Notes: generated by a model not told the origin, from the sequence alone. 64,000 nt of DNA from Chitinophaga caeni (GCF_002557795.1 NZ_CP023777.1:2551001-2615000); one strand, 5' to 3'. Counted from the first letter of the stretch, positions 37,593 through 46,898 are shown. Numbers and translations are program-made.

Positions 37593-38189
37593 TTATAAAA
37601 AATAGCTTATTGTTATGATTATCAATGTTTTAATAAATTGATCTTCGATATGCTCTTTCACATATTTTTGCGCTTTGTAAAGCTGGTTTTTTACCCCTGA
37701 TTTTGAAATTTGTAGTTGTTGCGCGATCTCGTCCAGGCTTAAGCCGTTCTCGATACTCATCCTGAATACCAGTTGGCATTGCTTGGGCAAGCCTGATACA
37801 ACTTCTTGGAACTTGCTATGCAAATCCTTGTATCTCCAAACATCTTCCGGAGTATCGGAAGGCTGGTTAACTTGCTGTAAAATTTCCTGGAAGGCGTGTT
37901 TTTTTACCTGCTGATGTTTGAGGTGGTCCAATAATTTGTTTTTAGCCGAGCGGAGTAAGTAAGCTTTGAAGGACTGAACCGCAGATAATTGTTCCCTTTG
38001 TAGCCAAAGCTTTACAAATACGTCTTGAACAATTTCATCTGTTTCTTCGATGGATTTTGTAAATAGAAAAATGTATTGGTGCACGGTATCCAGGTACCGT
38101 CTGTACAGCTGGGAAAAAGCATCCCGATCTCCAAGGCTTACCTTGGAAAGCAACAATTTCTCGTTGAATATTTGATGATTGGTTGACAA
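37593..38189 (-). CDS. ECF-type RNA polymerase sigma factor (FecI/SusC-associated)
   Basis: A 198-residue sigma-70 factor of the group that controls SusC/SusD operons. Region 2: 'FSQLYRRYLDTVHQYIFLF', 'EIVQDVFVKLWLQREQL' and 'SFKAYLLRSAKNKLLDHL'. Region 4: 'LPKQCQLVFRMSIENGLSLD' and the helix-turn-helix 'EIAQQLQISKSGVKNQLYKA'. The last 15 residues are hydrophobic ('FIKTLIIITISYFL'), an unusual tail that may touch the membrane or FecR. It is followed by fecR. It is likely silent until substrate binds SusC, then drives fecR-susC-susD and the two lipoprotein genes, though the target promoter cannot be assigned by eye. Confidence 0.93.
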   Translation of the reverse strand: MSTNHQIFNEKLLLSKVSLGDRDAFSQLYRRYLDTVHQYIFLFTKSIEETDEIVQDVFVKLWLQREQLSAVQSFKAYLLRSAKNKLLDHLKHQQVKKHAFQEILQQVNQPSDTPEDVWRYKDLHSKFQEVVSGLPKQCQLVFRMSIENGLSLDEIAQQLQISKSGVKNQLYKAQKYVKEHIEDQFIKTLIIITISYFL

Positions 38190-38405
38190 ATTATTCCCCC
38201 GTTTCTCTTTAATATACAGATTTGCGCAGGCGCTATTTCTATCGATCTTGGTTGTAATCTGAACTCTTCAAGGAGTTGGCCGCCGTTTATCTATCGAACG
38301 AATCTTTAGCTGCTTAAAGCTAGAATATTTTTTTTAATCCCGTATGCTTGGTAGGAAAAAATTGTTTTCTAGATAAGGGGAACGGTTAAATAAAAATATT
38401 GTTTG

Positions 38406-41400
38406 TTAGCGGATCAATACACTGTAACCCTTCTGCTTGATATCCTGTCGGCTCTCCCTATCTGTATATTCCAAAGTCCAAACATATGTGCCGGCAGGTT
38501 GCAGTTCCCCTTTGAATTGCCCGTTCCAACGGTAGGCCGGATCCCGGCTTTCAAATAATAATTGTCCATAACGGTTGTAAACCCTGAATATCATGTTATC
38601 GGTCTTTTGACTGTTAACCGGGTATAAATAATCATTGATGCCGTCATTATTCGGAGTAAAAGCCGTGGGAACCACCACGCTGCATGTTGCGGATACTTTT
38701 ATATTCATCGATGCCGAATCCAGGCAACCGTTGGGGCTTTGGGCGATTAACATTACCTGGTAAGTCTCATCCCGCCCGGTATTGGGATAGATCTTGGGTG
38801 GTGGACTTGGGGTTACATTGATCGTGCCATCACCGAATTGCCATTGGTAACTTTGGGCATTCCCGGTACTGGTATTGGTAAATATTACCTGATCTTGCGA
38901 GCAGAAGGAAGCCGCGTTTAATTGGAACGAAGCTTCTATTTCCGGCTCCGCATCAAAACCTTGCATCGCTGTATCGGAGCAGGTTCCGTTGGATACGATG
39001 AGCGTTATATTCCTATCGCCGTAAGTGTCAAATTGTAACGTTGTATTCTGATCCGAGCTGGCTAATGTACCGTTTACAAACCACTGCCAAGAATTGACAT
39101 CGTTTGCGCCGTCGTGCGATAATTGCACGGTCGTATTTTCACAAATTTGTTGAACATCCATTTGGAAAGTAGCATCCACGGTACCGGGCGTGCTGAAATT
39201 CGCATTGCTTCCAACCGGGGTAGGAATGTAACATTCGCTTAGGATGGAATGGCCGCTGCTGCCGTTTTGCAAAGTAACTGTATAGGTTCCTTTTAATAAA
39301 ATCGGCGCGGATAATAACAAATCCAAGCGGTTCGTTACACCACCATTGCAATGCTTATTGACCCCGATTACGTTTACAGCGCCGGGGCCGCTTATTGTGA
39401 ATTGACTGCCGTCATCATCAATAGAACTACATAAAATATTTGCCGTAAATGGAATTTGTATGATCGTACCCCGGCATCCAGGCGCAATAACACTGTTAAA
39501 TGGTACTTCGGGTGAACTGGCAATATTAAATGTTTGCTGTGTATTAACCGGGCTCGGTTGGTAGCATTCATCCAAGATACTATTCGTTGCGATGATTAAA
39601 TTATAAGTTCCCCCGGTTATGATCCTTTGATTTAAGGTCAATGTAATGGAACTCGTTAAGCCCGATGTATTACAATTGCTTTGCATAGCAGTTATGCCGA
39701 TGGCAGATGGTCCGGAAATTGAAAAATCACTACCATCTTGTTGCAAAGTGTTGCATTGAATAGGTTTATCGAATTGCACGGTTAAAGTATTGGGGGAGCA
39801 GCCGGAAGTATTCACACTTTGTATGACGGCGCCCGGTTGTATACTTACCGGTATAGAAACTTGCCCGCTTACCGGTTGAAAGCATGCGTCTATAATAGTA
39901 TTGCTATTAACCTGTACCGTATAATTTCCGGCAAGGGTAATACGGTCGTCCAGATCAAGCGTAACCTCTTGTACAAGTCCGTCGGTATTAGGATTGAGTT
40001 GAACGCCTGTTACCTGTATATTTTGTGTTCCGGAGATCGTAAAATCACTACCGTCCGGTTGAATGGTGTTTGCTTTAACAGGGTTGCTGAATTGTATCGT
40101 AAATGATTGCGGCGCGCAATCGAAAGGCGAATAGCCGCTCAAGTTAGCTGCCGCTACGATCGGTACATTGAACGGGAAGCTCGTGTTAATATCCATCGAC
40201 TGGTAGCAGGCATCCAATATTTGTGCCGTGTTGTTCAACTGTAAATGATAGGTTCCGCCAGTTATAACCCTATCATTAAATACGATGGTAATATTTTGTG
40301 TTTCCCCGTTATTACATGTGAATTGAACTTCCTGTATAGATACGGCGCTTGGGCCCGAAATAATGAAATCAGCGCCATCGGTATGTAAAGTATTGCATTG
40401 GACGGGTTTATCCAACGTGATAGTTAAACTTTCCGGCGCACAATTCAAGGGTTGATATGATTGGATGATGGCGCCCGGGGGAATGTTAACGGTCCAAGTA
40501 AAATCATCGGTACTAAAAGCCTGCATGCAATTGTCAGTTAAAGTGTTCGGCAGAACGCGCACCGTGTAATTCCCGTTCTCCAGTATGCGATCTTGGAAGT
40601 TTAACCTCACAGTACCTGTAGTTCCATTTGTACAATTCGGAATATCTACAGAGGAAACCGTTACCGGGTTATTGTTCGGGTCGATTACTTGGAATGCGTT
40701 TGCCGTGATCGTATTACAAAGGATCGCCTTATCAAAACTTAGATCCAAAGCAGTGACAGCACAATTGGATGTTCCTATGGGTTGAAAGCCGGGCGCCGCG
40801 ATAGCTTTAACATCGATTGTTAATTCATCATTGTTGACATCCTGCGGTTGGTAGCAGGAATCGAGTAATTGCGCCGTTGCGTTCATTACTAAGTTATATG
40901 CTCCCGGAACAGTTAACGGAGTTTGAAGGTTTAAAACAATCCCGGTTGCATAACCCGCTAAATTCGTATTCGGTATTAAATCTACCGATGTAATTTGTAC
41001 TGTTGCCGGACCGCTAATGTCAAAATCACTACCATCTAAATGGATGCTGCTACTTTGCACGGATTTGGTAAAATGCACCCTAATCGATTGCGGCGCACAG
41101 TCTAAAGCATCGTAGGTAGCAAAACCGGCACCGGCTTCAATATCAACCGGGATATTAAGCTGGTCGTTAATGAAATTTTCACAATTATCTTTTACACGGT
41201 CATTCACGGTGGCCAAAACATAATTTCCCTGCATGACCAGGCGGTTACCGAGGTCAATCTGTACTTCAGTTGCAAGACCGTTATTACAAACCGGGTTGAC
41301 TGCTGTTATGTTTACCGCTGAATTATCCGGCGCTAAAAGACTGAAATTTGCCGGGAGGAGCGTACTACATTGAATGGCTTTATCGAAATGTATAGTAATA

Positions 41401-43004
41401 ATATTAGTAGCACAATCAAATGGATCGATGCTTTGTATACTGGCCGGTTGTGGTGGATCGATGTTGAAACTTGCATTTGTATTGACAGGAGTAATTTCCC
41501 CGCATTCATCAATCAAGGTGTTGTTGTCCGAACCTTGCGCTACGTTTACGGTATAGCTTCCCGGTGTTAGTAGTGGCGCTTGAAGGTTTAACACGATACT
41601 AGTCGTGGTACCGTTGCAATTGGTTTTGTCAATCCCAGCAACCGTCACGGCTGCGGGGCCGGTTATATTAAAATCAGTTCCATCCGCGGCGATGGAGCTG
41701 CAATTTACCGGGTGGCTAAATTGCAGGGTAAGTTGTTGAGCCGCGCATGTTGTTACCGGGACGATATTAATAGTAGCCGGGCTTCCCGGCGCTAAGTTGA
41801 AGGGTGCAGCATCCCCTGTGAGTGGCGCTGTACAGGCTTGGCCTTGTAAGGCTTGTACGATACTTACCGTATAATCGCCGGGGGCACCCAGGGGGGCGGC
41901 AAGATTTAAAATAACCTGTACCGTATAACCACCGTTATCCGTATAAGTAATTTGACTAACAGTAACGGCTTGCGGCCCTGTTACGGAGAAGTTGCTGCCA
42001 TCGCTATGCAGGCTACTTACCGCGATCGGCTGCGGAAAATCTAACCTGATCGTATTAGGATTACAGCCCGAGATACTCGCTGTCGGGAGTTGTAAAGCAG
42101 GGGGTGGATCCGCGTTAAAATCTATGCCACCAGATAAAGGAATCCTGTTACCACACATATCTTCCGGCATAATGGCGCCCGGTTTCGGTTCAAGCGTGTA
42201 AGTGCCGCCGGGGAGCGTTCTATCAATAGTAAATAATAATTCTTTCGTATCAAATAAAGTATCGCAACCCAAACCTTCTACGTTCGTGATGGTAGCAGGG
42301 TTACCTTGAATTTGAAATTGTTCGCTGGCCGCGGTGATCGATGAACAAAGGATCGGTTTGGATAAGGTAACACGGATGGTATTTGTTTGGCAATCGTATG
42401 CGGCTGTTGAAAATTCTAATGGAACAGGATTCGTTAGATTGGCCTGCCCGGCACCTTTATCGAAAGTAATTTTATATCCTTGTTGGGAGTTTGCAAAATG
42501 TATGATAACGAGCAAATAATCCCTATTGGCTTGTAAGTCGGGGCTCTTATTAAAATAAGGCTGATCGTTAGAGCCACAAACGACAGGCCCGCTATTTACA
42601 TTGGTTGCCGTACCGGTATTACCGCCGCCGGGTGCAAAGTTAGCGGCAACAATCCATGAAGGATTATTTTGCACCTGTGTTGCATCCCTGTTGGTAATGT
42701 CGTAAATGACCCAATCGTAATCTTCCGAAATTAAATTGGGAACGATAGTAAAAGTGAACAGCCCGCCACCGTAAGTATGAAATTTATACCAGAATGCATT
42801 TTTGGCCGCGTAGCCCGTTACGGTACAACCATCTACAGACAATAATTCCCCATCACACAAAGGCACATTATCCTGGCTAAAATCTTCCGTTCCACAAAGG
42901 GGGAAAGCGGTACCGGGACTTTGACCCTTCCCGCATTGCGCCATAGTGGGGTTAGCGAATGCTATACAGAACAGGAATATTAAGAATGTCAGTATACGGG
43001 GCAT
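38406..43004 (-). CDS. Giant secreted protein with ten Ig-like repeats, PKD domains and a type IX secretion (CHU_C) tail
   Basis: A 1532-residue exported protein. Order: signal peptide (1-22), an N-terminal beta domain of about 180 residues ('WYKFHTYGGGLFTFTIVPNL'), ten tandem Ig-like repeats of about 105-115 residues, two PKD-like domains ('SYQWQFGDGTINVTPS'), and a CHU_C gliding-motility-associated C-terminal domain (VPTAFTPNNDGINDYLYP) that is the type B signal for the type IX secretion system. Each repeat has the pattern C-x-P/x-(S/T)-(I/L)-x-(L/V/F) then 'F-x-(K/N)-(P/A)-(I/V)-x-C-(S/N)' and 'DGSDF-x-ISGP', ending in a Asp-x-Cys-Tyr motif. Surface-bound adhesin or gliding-related function is inferred. 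No catalytic domain is visible. Confidence 0.9.
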   Translation of the reverse strand: MPRILTFLIFLFCIAFANPTMAQCGKGQSPGTAFPLCGTEDFSQDNVPLCDGELLSVDGCTVTGYAAKNAFWYKFHTYGGGLFTFTIVPNLISEDYDWVIYDITNRDATQVQNNPSWIVAANFAPGGGNTGTATNVNSGPVVCGSNDQPYFNKSPDLQANRDYLLVIIHFANSQQGYKITFDKGAGQANLTNPVPLEFSTAAYDCQTNTIRVTLSKPILCSSITAASEQFQIQGNPATITNVEGLGCDTLFDTKELLFTIDRTLPGGTYTLEPKPGAIMPEDMCGNRIPLSGGIDFNADPPPALQLPTASISGCNPNTIRLDFPQPIAVSSLHSDGSNFSVTGPQAVTVSQITYTDNGGYTVQVILNLAAPLGAPGDYTVSIVQALQGQACTAPLTGDAAPFNLAPGSPATINIVPVTTCAAQQLTLQFSHPVNCSSIAADGTDFNITGPAAVTVAGIDKTNCNGTTTSIVLNLQAPLLTPGSYTVNVAQGSDNNTLIDECGEITPVNTNASFNIDPPQPASIQSIDPFDCATNIITIHFDKAIQCSTLLPANFSLLAPDNSAVNITAVNPVCNNGLATEVQIDLGNRLVMQGNYVLATVNDRVKDNCENFINDQLNIPVDIEAGAGFATYDALDCAPQSIRVHFTKSVQSSSIHLDGSDFDISGPATVQITSVDLIPNTNLAGYATGIVLNLQTPLTVPGAYNLVMNATAQLLDSCYQPQDVNNDELTIDVKAIAAPGFQPIGTSNCAVTALDLSFDKAILCNTITANAFQVIDPNNNPVTVSSVDIPNCTNGTTGTVRLNFQDRILENGNYTVRVLPNTLTDNCMQAFSTDDFTWTVNIPPGAIIQSYQPLNCAPESLTITLDKPVQCNTLHTDGADFIISGPSAVSIQEVQFTCNNGETQNITIVFNDRVITGGTYHLQLNNTAQILDACYQSMDINTSFPFNVPIVAAANLSGYSPFDCAPQSFTIQFSNPVKANTIQPDGSDFTISGTQNIQVTGVQLNPNTDGLVQEVTLDLDDRITLAGNYTVQVNSNTIIDACFQPVSGQVSIPVSIQPGAVIQSVNTSGCSPNTLTVQFDKPIQCNTLQQDGSDFSISGPSAIGITAMQSNCNTSGLTSSITLTLNQRIITGGTYNLIIATNSILDECYQPSPVNTQQTFNIASSPEVPFNSVIAPGCRGTIIQIPFTANILCSSIDDDGSQFTISGPGAVNVIGVNKHCNGGVTNRLDLLLSAPILLKGTYTVTLQNGSSGHSILSECYIPTPVGSNANFSTPGTVDATFQMDVQQICENTTVQLSHDGANDVNSWQWFVNGTLASSDQNTTLQFDTYGDRNITLIVSNGTCSDTAMQGFDAEPEIEASFQLNAASFCSQDQVIFTNTSTGNAQSYQWQFGDGTINVTPSPPPKIYPNTGRDETYQVMLIAQSPNGCLDSASMNIKVSATCSVVVPTAFTPNNDGINDYLYPVNSQKTDNMIFRVYNRYGQLLFESRDPAYRWNGQFKGELQPAGTYVWTLEYTDRESRQDIKQKGYSVLIR

Positions 43005-43146
43005 CGATTTGCTAAAACTGCTTTGGAATGCTTAAAGTTAAGATAAATATGATTTGTAAATAATGTTCTATTCAAAACGGAACGCGATATAATAGTATTG
43101 TGTACTAATCTAATATTTGTATTTTACGCTGTCAAAATAACTCATC

Positions 43147-44079
43147 ATGTCATTTGCAATAGAAAAATACTTGGAAGATGGCTTTCAAATCCTCGCCCTA
43201 ATCGACCGGAATTCAAATACTAAAGTAGAAATCGTGCCGGGAAAAGGCGCCATGTTACATAGTTTTACATTTCAACATCAAGGTCAGCCTCTGAATATTA
43301 TTGACGGGTATAAAGACAACCAAGATTATGATCAATTTGTGAGGGACAGTTTTAAAAATGTAAAACTGAGCCCTTTCGCTTGCCGTGTTCAGGATGCCAG
43401 TTATACCTGGGAGGAGCAGGCTTACAAAATTGAAAAAACATCTATTCACGGCTTATTGTTCGATGTAAATTTTGATCTGATTTCCGAAGATGCCGATGCG
43501 GCATCCGCTACGGTGCAACTAAGGCATGATTATAAAGCAACGGATGCCGGTTATCCATTTGCTTTCAGTTGCCAGGTACAATACCGCCTGTCGGCAGGCA
43601 ACCAATTGCAGGTAACGACGGTTATTGTTAACCAATCCGGTCAAAGTATTCCTATTGTAGATGGGTGGCACCCTTATTTTTCTACAGGTACGCCCGTAGA
43701 TGATTTGGAGCTCAGGTTCGCTTGCACGGGCATCTTGGAATTTAATGATAAACTGATTCCCACGGGAAAAACCTTACCCGAAGATCGGTTCACGGAACTG
43801 AAATCCTTAAAAGATATTTCGCTCGATAATTCGTTCCTGCTGGATTTCAGCAAGCCGCAACCGCTTTGTACGATCTACGATCCGGTTAAAAAAATTAATA
43901 TCAATTTTTACCCTGCCGCATCATATCCCATTTTACAGATCTATACACCGCCGCACAGGAAGAGCATTGCCGTAGAGAATCTTAGCGGTGCTCCCGATGC
44001 TTATAATAATGGTATTCACTTGGTGAAATTGGCGGCTAACGAGCGTAAAGAATTTAGTACAATAATTGAAGTTAAATAA
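43147..44079 (+). CDS. Aldose 1-epimerase family protein
   Basis: A 310-residue beta-sandwich enzyme of the mutarotase superfamily, which interconverts the alpha and beta forms of sugars. 'IVPGKGAMLHSFTFQHQGQPL' is the N-terminal strand; the catalytic His is in 'IVDGWHPYFSTG' (about residue 176) and 'SIHGLLFDV' gives the other His. 'ENLSGAPDAYNNG' contains the conserved Glu near the C-terminus in a variant motif. No signal peptide is visible, so it is cytoplasmic. It diverges from the repeat-protein gene. Which sugar it acts on (galactose, glucose, glucose 6-phosphate) is unknown. Confidence 0.85.
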   Translation: MSFAIEKYLEDGFQILALIDRNSNTKVEIVPGKGAMLHSFTFQHQGQPLNIIDGYKDNQDYDQFVRDSFKNVKLSPFACRVQDASYTWEEQAYKIEKTSIHGLLFDVNFDLISEDADAASATVQLRHDYKATDAGYPFAFSCQVQYRLSAGNQLQVTTVIVNQSGQSIPIVDGWHPYFSTGTPVDDLELRFACTGILEFNDKLIPTGKTLPEDRFTELKSLKDISLDNSFLLDFSKPQPLCTIYDPVKKININFYPAASYPILQIYTPPHRKSIAVENLSGAPDAYNNGIHLVKLAANERKEFSTIIEVK

Positions 44080-44149
44080 TTAATAATTTTTATATTTATG
44101 GTTTTCAGTCTTTTGGAAGGCGGTAATGCAGTTCCGGGAGACTGATTTC

Positions 44150-44171
44150 ATTATTTGGCACAAGGTTTGGA
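44150..44171 (+). promoter_or_regulatory. Candidate sigma-54-type promoter upstream of the small membrane protein
   Basis: TTGGCAC (44155-44161) followed five bases later by TTGGA (44167-44171) resembles the sigma-54 consensus TTGGCACG-N4-TTGCW, with correct 12-bp spacing of the GG and GC/GG positions but two mismatches. The next gene starts at 44283. It is a by-eye match and may be chance. Confidence 0.25.
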
Positions 44172-44282
44172 TATAATGGTTCAATGAAAAGAATTCCGAA
44201 GGATCCCAAGTTTGGAGGAATATTCCGGTAATGTTTTTTGTACTGTGTTTTGTCTATTATCGGGAATTTAAATATCAGGAAA

Positions 44283-44441
44283 ATGAACCATTTATTTTAT
44301 GCTTTAGCCGTTTTGTTATTCTTAGCTTGGCTGCTTGGAGTGTTTATTTTTGCCATGGGAGGAGTTTTTCACTTGCTGATAGTATTAGCAATCATTTCAT
44401 TTCTATTTCAACTAGCTAAAACAACTAGCAACCATCCTTAA
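44283..44441 (+). CDS. Small membrane protein of the lmo0937 / DUF5670 family
   Basis: A 52-residue hydrophobic protein. The ATG at 44283 gives 'MNHLFYALAVLLFLAWLLGV' followed by 'FIFAMGGVFHLLIVLAIISF', two short transmembrane helices joined by a Gly-rich turn and a short basic tail. The AWLLGxFxFxxGGxxHxLLVxA pattern is the DUF5670/lmo0937 hallmark. Such proteins are common in Bacteroidota and Firmicutes, tend to appear in general-stress regulons, and have no known mechanism. It is transcribed alone between aldose epimerase and the regulatory-domain protein. Confidence 0.8.
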   Translation: MNHLFYALAVLLFLAWLLGVFIFAMGGVFHLLIVLAIISFLFQLAKTTSNHP

Positions 44442-44531
44442 TCTGAAAAAATTTTACCATAGGTTTAACAGCTGACCCCTTTAACATTTTAGGCGCTTTT
44501 AACTATTTTCAAGCCCTATTGTTATTATAAT

Positions 44532-45275
44532 ATGATGAATCGTTTAATTCTGTTACTAGGACTCATAGCCTTATTTTTTCTCGTAGGAGTGCATGAAGCA
44601 CAAGCCCAGGTTACCGTTAGAGGTAAAATTAAAGAGGCCAACTCGAACAAGGTACTTTATCCTGCCACGGTCAGAAATGTTAATAAGAAAACGACTGCTT
44701 TTGCCGACCAGGGCGGTAATTACAAGATCAATGCAGAAGTATTGGATACTATCGTGATTTCCTTTGTTGGATACGAGGCCGATACTTTCGTGGTAAGGGT
44801 CACGAACGGTTACTACCAGCACGATGCAGATTTGGAACCGGGGGAAAGATTCCTGCACGAAGTAGAGGTGACGGATCGGTATAATGCTTACCAGCTCGAT
44901 TCCATTGCACGCAGGGACGAATTTGCCGTTTTCTTGGAACAGCCCAAGCGACAGTTAACAGAAACCGATACCCACACCGGGTTTGGCATCCGGTTCAGTC
45001 CTTTCACACGCTATAGCAAGAGAGAAAAGGATAAGCGGAAATTCAAGGAGTTTTACGCGCAGAATGAAGAAGTGCAATATACCAGGTACCGTTATTCCCC
45101 CGGGTTCGTGAAGAAAGTAACGGGCTTGGACGGGGATTCACTCACAAAATTCATGGAAAAATATACGCCCTCGTATAATGAGTTAAGGGATATGTCTAAC
45201 GAAACACTCATTTTTTGGACTTCGGAAAGGGCATTGAAATTTAGAGGTAAGCCGGTACCTAAAGGGAATAATTAG
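44532..45275 (+). CDS. Carboxypeptidase-regulatory-like domain outer-membrane protein
   Basis: A 247-residue exported protein with a signal peptide (about 1-25, 'LILLLGLIALFFLVGVHEAQ'). The first 90 mature residues ('TVRGKIKEANSNKVLYPATV' to 'IVISFVGYEADTFVVRV') form a carboxypeptidase-regulatory-like beta-sandwich, as in the N-terminus of TonB-dependent receptors, but there is no plug or barrel. The rest is charged and rich in Arg, Lys, Tyr and Glu with the helical segment 'YSKREKDKRKFKEFYAQNEE'. It resembles small DUF-type proteins that Bacteroidota carry without SusC. Function unknown; envelope location inferred. Confidence 0.75.
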   Translation: MMNRLILLLGLIALFFLVGVHEAQAQVTVRGKIKEANSNKVLYPATVRNVNKKTTAFADQGGNYKINAEVLDTIVISFVGYEADTFVVRVTNGYYQHDADLEPGERFLHEVEVTDRYNAYQLDSIARRDEFAVFLEQPKRQLTETDTHTGFGIRFSPFTRYSKREKDKRKFKEFYAQNEEVQYTRYRYSPGFVKKVTGLDGDSLTKFMEKYTPSYNELRDMSNETLIFWTSERALKFRGKPVPKGNN

Positions 45276-45718
45276 ATCATTTTGTTATACACAATAACCC
45301 GGCGCCCTTTGCTGGCTTAAGTATGCAAAATTGTTGGGGTCTTTGAATTTTATCGAGAAATAATCCGGAACCCTCGCTAGTTCGAGCTTCCAAGCTCGGA
45401 CTCCTTAGCCGGAACAACGTTCAATAGGTAAAACATCGAATTGGGCAGTATTAGAAATCCAACAAGTGGCTGAAATAGCGTGAAAATTCCCACTTAAGAA
45501 GGAAATATGAGCGGATCGACCCTGGCAGCCAAAACTAGAAAACTGTCAAAATCGAGTGGCATGCCGAAAAATTTGTATCGGTGAAGAAGGATCTATTACT
45601 TTTTTTCAAGTTTAAGGAGAAGGTAGAGCTGTAAGTCAAAACGAACAAGCTGGTGCAAATTAATAGAAATTGCAATGGTTTGCAGGCCCGAACCATCAAA
45701 TAAGAAGTTCAAAAAAAC
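45276..45718. repeat. Intergenic stretch with second copy of a decayed repeat
   Basis: About 440 bp without a convincing gene. The segment 45326-45470 follows the same order of motifs as 17478-17600, and GTTCGAGCTTCCAAGCTCGGAC (45380-45401) is the inverse of a segment at 17661-17688. No ORF or terminator other than the hairpin at 45719-45752 is seen. Confidence 0.5.
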
Positions 45719-45752
45719 AAAAGCTCAACCTACAGGAGAAGGTTGAGCTTTT
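45712..45752 (-). terminator. Terminator after the protease gene
   Basis: A perfect 13-bp stem (AAAAGCTCAACCT at 45719-45731 and AGGTTGAGCTTTT at 45740-45752) with an A-run on the left, which becomes a T-run on the minus strand. It ends the sigma/protease operon and may also stop plus-strand transcripts. Confidence 0.85.
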
Positions 45753-45779
45753 ACCTTATATATCGGTTTGAGTAGTTCT

Positions 45780-46883
45780 TTATTGGTTATACACCTTTAC
45801 CATGTACACAAAATCTTCTAATTTTTTAATCTGGTCGCCCCGTTTCAGATGATCCAAGCCGCTTTTCTGATGCTGTAGATCTTTCTTCGCGAGTTTATCT
45901 TTAGGCATCTCGTCGAAAAGACGCTTTAAGTTGATCGATTTTACCGCGAAAGCGATACCATCGCTGGATGTTTGTTTCCCGGTAATGATACCAATGATGT
46001 TACCATCATTGTCCAGTAAAGGAGCGCCGCTGTTTCCGGGATTTACGGGGATGGCTACTTGGTAAGCTGCCGTATCTCCATTAAAGCCGGTTTGCGCGCT
46101 GATATATCCTTTGCCGTAAACGATCTCATCCCTCGGGAATCCCATGGTAAAGACTTCTTCGCCCACATGGATATTATTTGTTTTGAGGGAATAGGGGATA
46201 TTTTGGTTCTTAAAGTTGGAGTCCACTACCTGTATCACGGCCAGGTCCCGGGTAATATCTTCAAAAATGCTGACCGCTTTAAAAGCTTCCCCTTTATTAT
46301 TTTGAATGTAAATCGAATCGGCGCCGGCAACTACGTGGTAATTTGTAATCATCAGTCCGTTTTTGGCAATCGCGAAACAGGTCCCTCCGAAGTTACCCGG
46401 GTTCACCGGGCCGCGGCGGGCATTCTTATTATTAATGTCGCTCACCAATGCTTTTTGAGAATTTTGAACTTTCGTTAATTCCCGTTTAACGTCCTCGTAT
46501 TGAGCGACGGTGCTTTTATGGGAAGCGTTCTGGGTAAAGTAAATCGTTGCCAGGGAGGTACATAAAGCAATACATGCCGCGCCGGCCAAGTTGATCAAAG
46601 TCTTGCGTTTCATCCACAATATTTTACGTTGTGGCGCTTTTTGAGCTTCCATTGCGAGGGCGGGGATATCCATACGTTGGTGGATATCTTGCATTTTTTG
46701 ATGTAGGTTTTTCCTTTGGCCGTGACTTTCCAATTGCTTGATGAGCAATTGTTGCGCCACCACCATTTGATCCACTTCCGGGTTATTATCCCGCAAGGAT
46801 TCGAAAGCGGCCCTTTCGGCAGCGTCCATCTCGCCAGACAGGTAGCGATCAATTTCTTGTACCAGGTGCATGTCGTTCATCAC
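45780..46883 (-). CDS. Membrane-bound trypsin-like serine protease with anti-sigma-like cytoplasmic domain
   Basis: A 367-residue protein that seems to join two functions. Residues 1-75 ('VQEIDRYLSGEMDAAERAAF' and a charged helix) look like the cytoplasmic head of Bacteroidota anti-sigma factors. A transmembrane helix follows near 96-117 ('INLAGAACIALCTSLATIYF'). Outside the membrane is an S1C-type protease domain with the triad His183 (ITNYHVV), Asp213 (TRDLAVIQV) and Ser285 (NPGNSGAPLL). No PDZ domain is visible. The gene follows an ECF sigma gene by 15 bp. A protease-sensor or anti-sigma that clips itself or partners is an inference; the alternative is a protease with an unrelated helical head. 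Confidence 0.8.
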   Translation of the reverse strand: MMNDMHLVQEIDRYLSGEMDAAERAAFESLRDNNPEVDQMVVAQQLLIKQLESHGQRKNLHQKMQDIHQRMDIPALAMEAQKAPQRKILWMKRKTLINLAGAACIALCTSLATIYFTQNASHKSTVAQYEDVKRELTKVQNSQKALVSDINNKNARRGPVNPGNFGGTCFAIAKNGLMITNYHVVAGADSIYIQNNKGEAFKAVSIFEDITRDLAVIQVVDSNFKNQNIPYSLKTNNIHVGEEVFTMGFPRDEIVYGKGYISAQTGFNGDTAAYQVAIPVNPGNSGAPLLDNDGNIIGIITGKQTSSDGIAFAVKSINLKRLFDEMPKDKLAKKDLQHQKSGLDHLKRGDQIKKLEDFVYMVKVYNQ

Positions 46884-46898
46884 TTTTCCCCTAGGAAT

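Noticed and set aside
38406..43004. Numerous short plus-strand ORFs across the repeat protein
   Set aside because: They result from the repetitive composition of the real minus-strand gene and lack start context or recognisable domains.
44099..44146. Fifteen-codon ORF after the aldose epimerase gene
   Set aside because: It has no codon bias, no terminator or antiterminator around it, and no link to a biosynthetic operon, so it does not look like another leader peptide.
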